DNA from: Clitopilus passeckerianus
Taxonomy: Eukaryota; Basidiomycota; Agaricomycetes; Agaricales; Entolomataceae
DNA length: 64,000 nt
Reading direction: 5' to 3'
Assembly (NCBI GenBank): GCA_944990035.1
Contig: CALYLX010000016.1
Location: 186,001 to 250,000, forward strand
Below the pieces are notes generated by a model. It was not told the origin of the DNA. It saw nothing but the letters and a program-made list of their open reading frames with translations, and searched no databases. Positions 59,110 through 64,000 of the stretch are shown here, piece by piece (positions within the stretch are counted from its first letter, which is position 1; each line of letters opens with the position of its first letter). The position numbers and the translations under genes were made by a program.

Positions 59110-60339
59110 ATGTCCAATCCAATTCTGCGGTCCGTCTGTCACGCAATGGAGCGTATCGCCCCACTTCGACTTGCTGAAAGCTGGGATAATGTTTGGAATG
59201 TCATCTGCTCCCGTTTTCCGTAACTCACAAAGTCTCTGGGCCATCAGGTTGGTTTGCTTCTAGGTATCTGGATCTTGTGCAAGGTTCTGTCAGGCTTGGA
59301 CTCACGCGCCTGGACCTGTGTCAGAATCACCCGCACCAAGTCCAGCGAACAAACGTGTTCTTCTCACCATCGAGTTTGTGTCCAGATTTTGATCGACGAT
59401 TGACAGGGTACTCACGTACTTGCCTTGCATAGTCTAACGACTGCTGTCTTGAACGAGGCGGCTGCCAACAAGACATCAGTTATCGTCTCGTACCACCCAC
59501 CCATCTTCCGGGGCCTCAAGTCTTTGACTCTGGGAAATCCTTTGCAGACGTCGTTGCTTAAATGTGCAGCGCAGGGCATCTCGATCTACAGTCCTCATAC
59601 CGCGCTTGACTCTGTGTGGGACGGGGTCAATGACTGGCTTGCCCAGGGCGTGTTGGGTGGAGATCGCGGGACAATTACTTCCCTTATCCGGGACAAGGTC
59701 AGTTCAACAGGGGTAAGTGAAGGTGGCGAGGGCCGATTGGTTACTTTTAATGCGCCAATTGCCCTCGACGACCTCGAGAAAAGAATCAAGGCCCACTTGA
59801 AACTCCCACAACGTAGGGCTTTCAAACACTTCCATGGAATACTCGGTATCTAATGACCGTTCCGCGTCATAGTTGAGGTTGGCTATGGTGAATCGCATGA
59901 TGATCGACCACGACTGGCCAAATCAGTCGCCATTTGCGCTGGTTCAGGAGGTTCTATGCTCGCAGAAAAGGAAGCCGATGTATATTTCACCGGCGAGATG
60001 TCTCATGTGAGTGGCAATCCAGATATCACGGAGATTGCTCGAATGTACGCCACAACTTACCCGCTGGTACCTGTATAGCACGAGGTTCTCGCCGCGGTTG
60101 CGGCTGGAAAGCATGTCATACTGTGTGAGCCGCAATTTTTTTTTCTTCCGTGTTGGCCTCGACGGCGGCTAAACACGGGCCACTATCTGACAGGTGGTCA
60201 CACCAATACGGAAAGAGGGTACCTGCCCCATCTTGCATCAAAGCTCAGCCGCCAACTCGCTGCTGATGAATCCCTGGCTGATGACACAGTCGAGGTAGTT
60301 GTCAGTCAGCAAGATAAACACCCTCTTCAGTTTGTGTAA
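59110..60339 (+). CDS. NIF3-family protein (DUF34)
   Basis: Exons 59110-59190, 59248-59263, 59325-59373, 59433-59812, 59873-60006, 60079-60124 and 60194-60339; 283 aa, near the usual 250-290. The N-terminus MSNPILRSVCHAMERIAPLR leads into LAESWDNVGLLLESP, a NIF3 hallmark. SVIVSYHPPIFRGLKSLTL follows (metal-binding His in SYHPP), then IYSPHTALDSVWDGVNDWLA, then AICAGSGGSMLAEKEADVYF-TGEMSHHEVL and CGHTNTERGYLP, the second metal-ligand region. These proteins bind two divalent metals; their cellular role is poorly defined. One exon is only 16 nt. Confidence 0.93.
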
Positions 60340-62147
60340 ACCCGTGGAACAGATTCTTGTATGTAATATTTACTCAACTCAATATAACCGTGGAACTGCA
60401 CCACCAGAACGGCTATGAACTCATGTTGAGAAGTATTCTGGGTAAGCATGAATGTCCGCCATTGACCGTCCTCGAGTGATTAATTGGGTATGTGTTCATA
60501 TTGGACCAGGACGCCGAGGGATTCAATTGGTGCCATTGCTATGCAGAACCGCGAAAGCGACCCGTTTTTTTTTTCCTGTGGAGTGAAACCCTGGTTGAGA
60601 TAGATCAAGACCCAGGCAACATGGTGACGGCGGGTTCCTTTTTCTTCCCGGTGTGAGCTAATACTTAATTTAAACGTACCAAACATTCGTTCAACCAGGA
60701 AAAAGGATGTCCGATGCCACGGTAAGAAAAATAGAACATGCAACATTGGAAGAGTTGGGTAACGAACGGAAGGACACGACCAATCCCAAGTCACCAGGAG
60801 AAGTCAATCCGGGATCCAAGCCTCAAATTCCTACCCACATCGTATGACCAGCAAAGAATAAAATTTCAGAGAGTGTGAATAGATTCTCACTTGTTCCTCG
60901 TTTCGACATCGATCAAGAAGAGTTGCAGGCCTGGCATGCCTCGTCGGCCCTTCGTAGCCAAGAAACTTCCAAAGAGAGCATTCGAACAACCCGGGTTGTC
61001 CCACGGAGCCAAAAAGTTACCGGTAAGAAGACGCTAATGGACCTTTCTCTATAGGAGAAGCATTCGGATGAAACAGGGTTAGCAATGAGAAATGAGTAGC
61101 ACGACCTAGATTTTTACCATGGCGGTATAGAACATGCATCGTCATGCCCTGAAGGGGAAACGAAGGCGCTTCCGGGTATATTTCTGGAAGCCAAAGTAAT
61201 TAAGAGAAGCAGCGACCTCGAGAAGCCTCCAAAGGAAGCATGTTGTTGAATTTCCGAGAATGGTGGGATCCTTTTTCCAGCTTTTTGCTCGAACGATCCG
61301 GACTGAGCGGCTCAAAAGTGACTAGTCAAGCGAGGGGGTTAGTCCACGGCGTATGTAGTATCGAACGACTTGAATATCGTGGGGAGGGACTCGGGTAAGT
61401 AATATGAGGGAGCAACGTTAGGTTTAATCTGACAAGATCAAGTCGTGTCAGCAACTCAATACCCCAATATCAGACGCAGTTTCAACGGATGAGAAGAATC
61501 CTCAGAAAGGATATCGCAGCAGCTGGGCATTGAGCAAAACGTTGATCGGAAGACCATATGACAGCACCCAGAAGGCATAAGCGGCCCAAGGGTATCAACA
61601 CAGAATGCACCTGACGTTATTCTATTGGTGAAATTTCTGGGCCTGGCTCGACAGGGGGGTTTGACTTGGTTTGTGCTTTACTGCGTAGATGAGCATTACG
61701 CTGGGACAGCATTTCTTCTCGGGTCTAACATGGAAGAAGCAGTAAATGATGCTGCTAATCATATCGCATTGATTGACAAGTCGTGAGTGCCTTCGGCCGA
61801 CCGTACCATACGTTTGGATAGTGGAATCGAGAACGCTTTGTAGAGTTCCTCCGTAAGGCTAAAGAGCCCTGAGCGCATCACCTGTCAAGTTTTTCGTCAA
61901 AGTTTCAAGATGAAGCAACAAGATAGGAAGAAGAATGGCTTCTAGGCCTAAGCGTGTTGTTTGTTCGTATTGACGCGTAATTTGACCACGTGATCGAATC
62001 AACATGCGCGTCTGCCTTCAACCATGCAGTCACTGCCCCCCATTATCCAATCCAAAGTGCTCACTGTATCCTGTTGGTAGCTCGGTATGTGAGCCATGAT
62101 ACGCCAATGCACCTACTAATCTACTCCGAAGCAGCCTGTTGAACGAA
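60340..62147. other. Intergenic, no supported gene
   Basis: Poly-T/poly-A tracts near 60560-60580 are present. Frames near 60480-60794 and 61660-61790 have no motif; the latter looks like eroded coding sequence but cannot be assigned. Confidence 0.35.
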
Positions 62148-64000
62148 ATGCCGCCACCCAAACCGCGGGCAAATGACATTGGCAAACAATTCGCAGAAAT
62201 CAGCGACGCGTCAATATCATTCCAGATTCCGGTTGGCTCATCGAACGACGAATTCATACTAGATAGCGATCCAGGAGAGTTCCTTGAGGATGTCGCACCA
62301 ACGCCTGGACCATCACGTCTACGCCTCGCATTTCCAATGTCAGAATCACCAGGGGAGGTTACTCCGAAATCTTCACGTCAAATCTCTGTCTCCGTACCAC
62401 CCCGTGAACCCCAAGTCAAATCAGCAACTTCTCTAGAGCCCGAGCTCACTTCCTTCGTAAAACCTCAGGAAGCCGCACCATACGACCTTTCTCCTGAGGA
62501 TGCCACACCTCGGCCCACCCTGCGTTTAACTACGGGGAAGGCGCCCAGAATATTCCCAGGGGCATCACCTGTCAAAGACAGGCTTGATGCTATTCGATCC
62601 TCATTGAATGAGCTCGGCCCAAAAGCTGCTGCACCTGGACCGCCGATAGCAAATCCAGTTAGTGCAGGGACAGCAAAACCGTTGAAGACCAATGCCAATG
62701 ACAAACGGCCCTCGGGACCATCGAAACCGGTGCGTAATTTCTACCATCTTGTCCAAATGTCTACTCACCTACCTCGTCTAGACTACGATCTCGGGTGGCA
62801 TTGCGAAGAAGGCGAGGACAAGCAGCTCCAAACCCCTTCGAAGAATGGGGCCAAGAAGTCAAGGCTCAAAGAGCTCCAATACATCTAATCAGCCTTTCGA
62901 TACCACGCCGCCGTTCGAGTCTACACCCCGCGTAACCGCATCTACACCCCCAACACCACCTCAAATTTTTTTAGGACCGGCACTGGCGGTACAACCGCAG
63001 TGTCTCGCCAGTTCAAAGTACGTCAGAGGGATCATCTATCTAAAAACAGACATTGATTCTTCATTGCCCTCTAGCCCTCCGATCGAGAATGCCACCCCTG
63101 GCCTATGCTTGGCCCAAGAGGACCCTTCTTTATCTATCATCGCCCACGTCAGCCCGAAGCACAACAATCCCCTTACCGTCTCTCAGCTTTCTCCATCCAA
63201 GCAAGCTTTGACCCACAGAGAACCAGAATCTCCACCGGCATCCCATCGTCGTAGCTTGGGGAAGAGACCGTTTTCGGTTACTACCTCCGAGGATCCGGAT
63301 TCTCAGCTCCTTTCACAGAAGAGAACCAAAGTTTCCTCGACGAAACCTGCGGCTCCTCGAGCGGACGGAACTGCACCTGATAACGCTCGCCACCATCTCG
63401 ATACTTCCTTGAAACCCGACTCTAGAACTGCCTTGAGGCAAACTCGGGCGGTGGCGCGTGGCAGGGTCGTGACTGAAAGCCAACTTGACAGAGGTAAATC
63501 TCTGCGGAGAATAGCATCCACAAACACCAAGACGAGCAAGCTATTCTCGTCTGCTAGTGGCGTTTCCAGGAGTCAACGACCCGAGCCAAAACGTTTATCC
63601 TCGTCTGATGGTAGATTGAGGTCTGGACCGACGCGTTCGACTAGGGCGGATACCAAGATAACTGCTGCGCAGCGCTCAAGGCCAGATCAGGGGAAAGACG
63701 CCTTGATTGCCCAAAATGTGAAATCCAAGACGAAGGCTACCTCTGCAGCTGAAGATGATAAAGAGAATAAGCGGGTAAGTCGCGCCGTTCCTTGAATCTT
63801 CCTTCCTGGGGGTCGTCATACGCTCGTTCATTGGTGCTTGATGGCTCTTCTCCACAAAGCTTGAAGGGCCGAACCTACCCGAAGCTTTTTTCACCCTCCG
63901 ATTATGCATTACGATATGAAGAGTGACATGGGCTGATTCTTCTGATTTTATCCAGGTAGCTTTCCCCCTCTCAAACGCCACCAAGCCTGTCGAGTTCACG
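62148..64000 (+). CDS. Basic Ser/Pro-rich protein, partial (runs off window)
   Basis: Exons 62148-62729, 62782-63774 and a probable exon from 63958 to the window edge. Over 525 aa are visible. The sequence is low-complexity, rich in Ser, Pro, Lys and Arg, with many SP/TP sites (phosphorylation-like), and two basic clusters (KKARTSSSKPLRRMGPRSQG; RAVARGRVVTE..KSLRRIAS) that could bind nucleic acid or microtubules. A GTACGT..CTCTAG stretch near 63018-63076 could be a further intron. The last visible residues, VAFPLSNATKPVEFT, resemble a microtubule-binding TPX2-like PVEF motif only weakly. I do not recognise the family. Confidence 0.6.

Overview
The window is nuclear DNA of a filamentous basidiomycete, most likely an Agaricomycete. 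The grounds are many short introns (about 50-90 nt) with GT..YAG ends and CTGAC-like branch sites, several lineage-expanded F-box-like genes, a gypsy retroelement and pogo-type DNA transposon, and single-copy eukaryotic housekeeping genes (delta-COP, the 49 kDa subunit of complex I, NIF3). No species can be named from the sequence alone.

Left half (1-37 kb) is accessory and repeat-rich. Two intact paralogous F-box genes lie in inverted orientation (A, 437-3910, plus; B, 15765-18754, minus). They flank a block of decayed F-box-like sequence and a transposon stack at 7765-12802. In the stack, three solo LTRs and one more LTR at each edge break a Ty3/gypsy polyprotein. Perfect 5-bp target-site duplications resolve the three internal insertions, and a pogo-like DNA transposon sits inside one of those LTRs. 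From 18.9 to 37 kb there is almost no intact gene. The stretch holds a tRNA-Val-like sequence, a second copy of the degenerate 4.2-6.1 kb segment (24.8-26.8 kb), two further decayed F-box-family copies, and a 1.27 kb non-autonomous element with long terminal inverted repeats.

Right half (37-64 kb) is ordinary, gene-dense euchromatin. It carries delta-COP, three tandem-family glutathione S-transferases of the EF1B-gamma-like class with an F-box-like gene between the second and third, a Kv-beta-like aldo-keto reductase, a secreted FAS1-domain protein, a zinc-cluster protein, complex I 49 kDa (NDUFS2), a mannose-6-phosphate-receptor-like sorting receptor, NIF3, and a basic low-complexity protein cut by the window edge. 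The GSTs and the reductase could form a small detoxification neighbourhood; this is inference.

The most unusual observation is splicing architecture. The NDUFS2 gene appears to need a 2-nt exon, plus exons of 10, 14 and 16 nt. NIF3 has a 16-nt exon. The delta-COP start codon sits alone in its coding exon. The reductase has a GC-AG intron. All gene models here are hand-spliced from sequence and conserved protein motifs; no transcript or database search was available.
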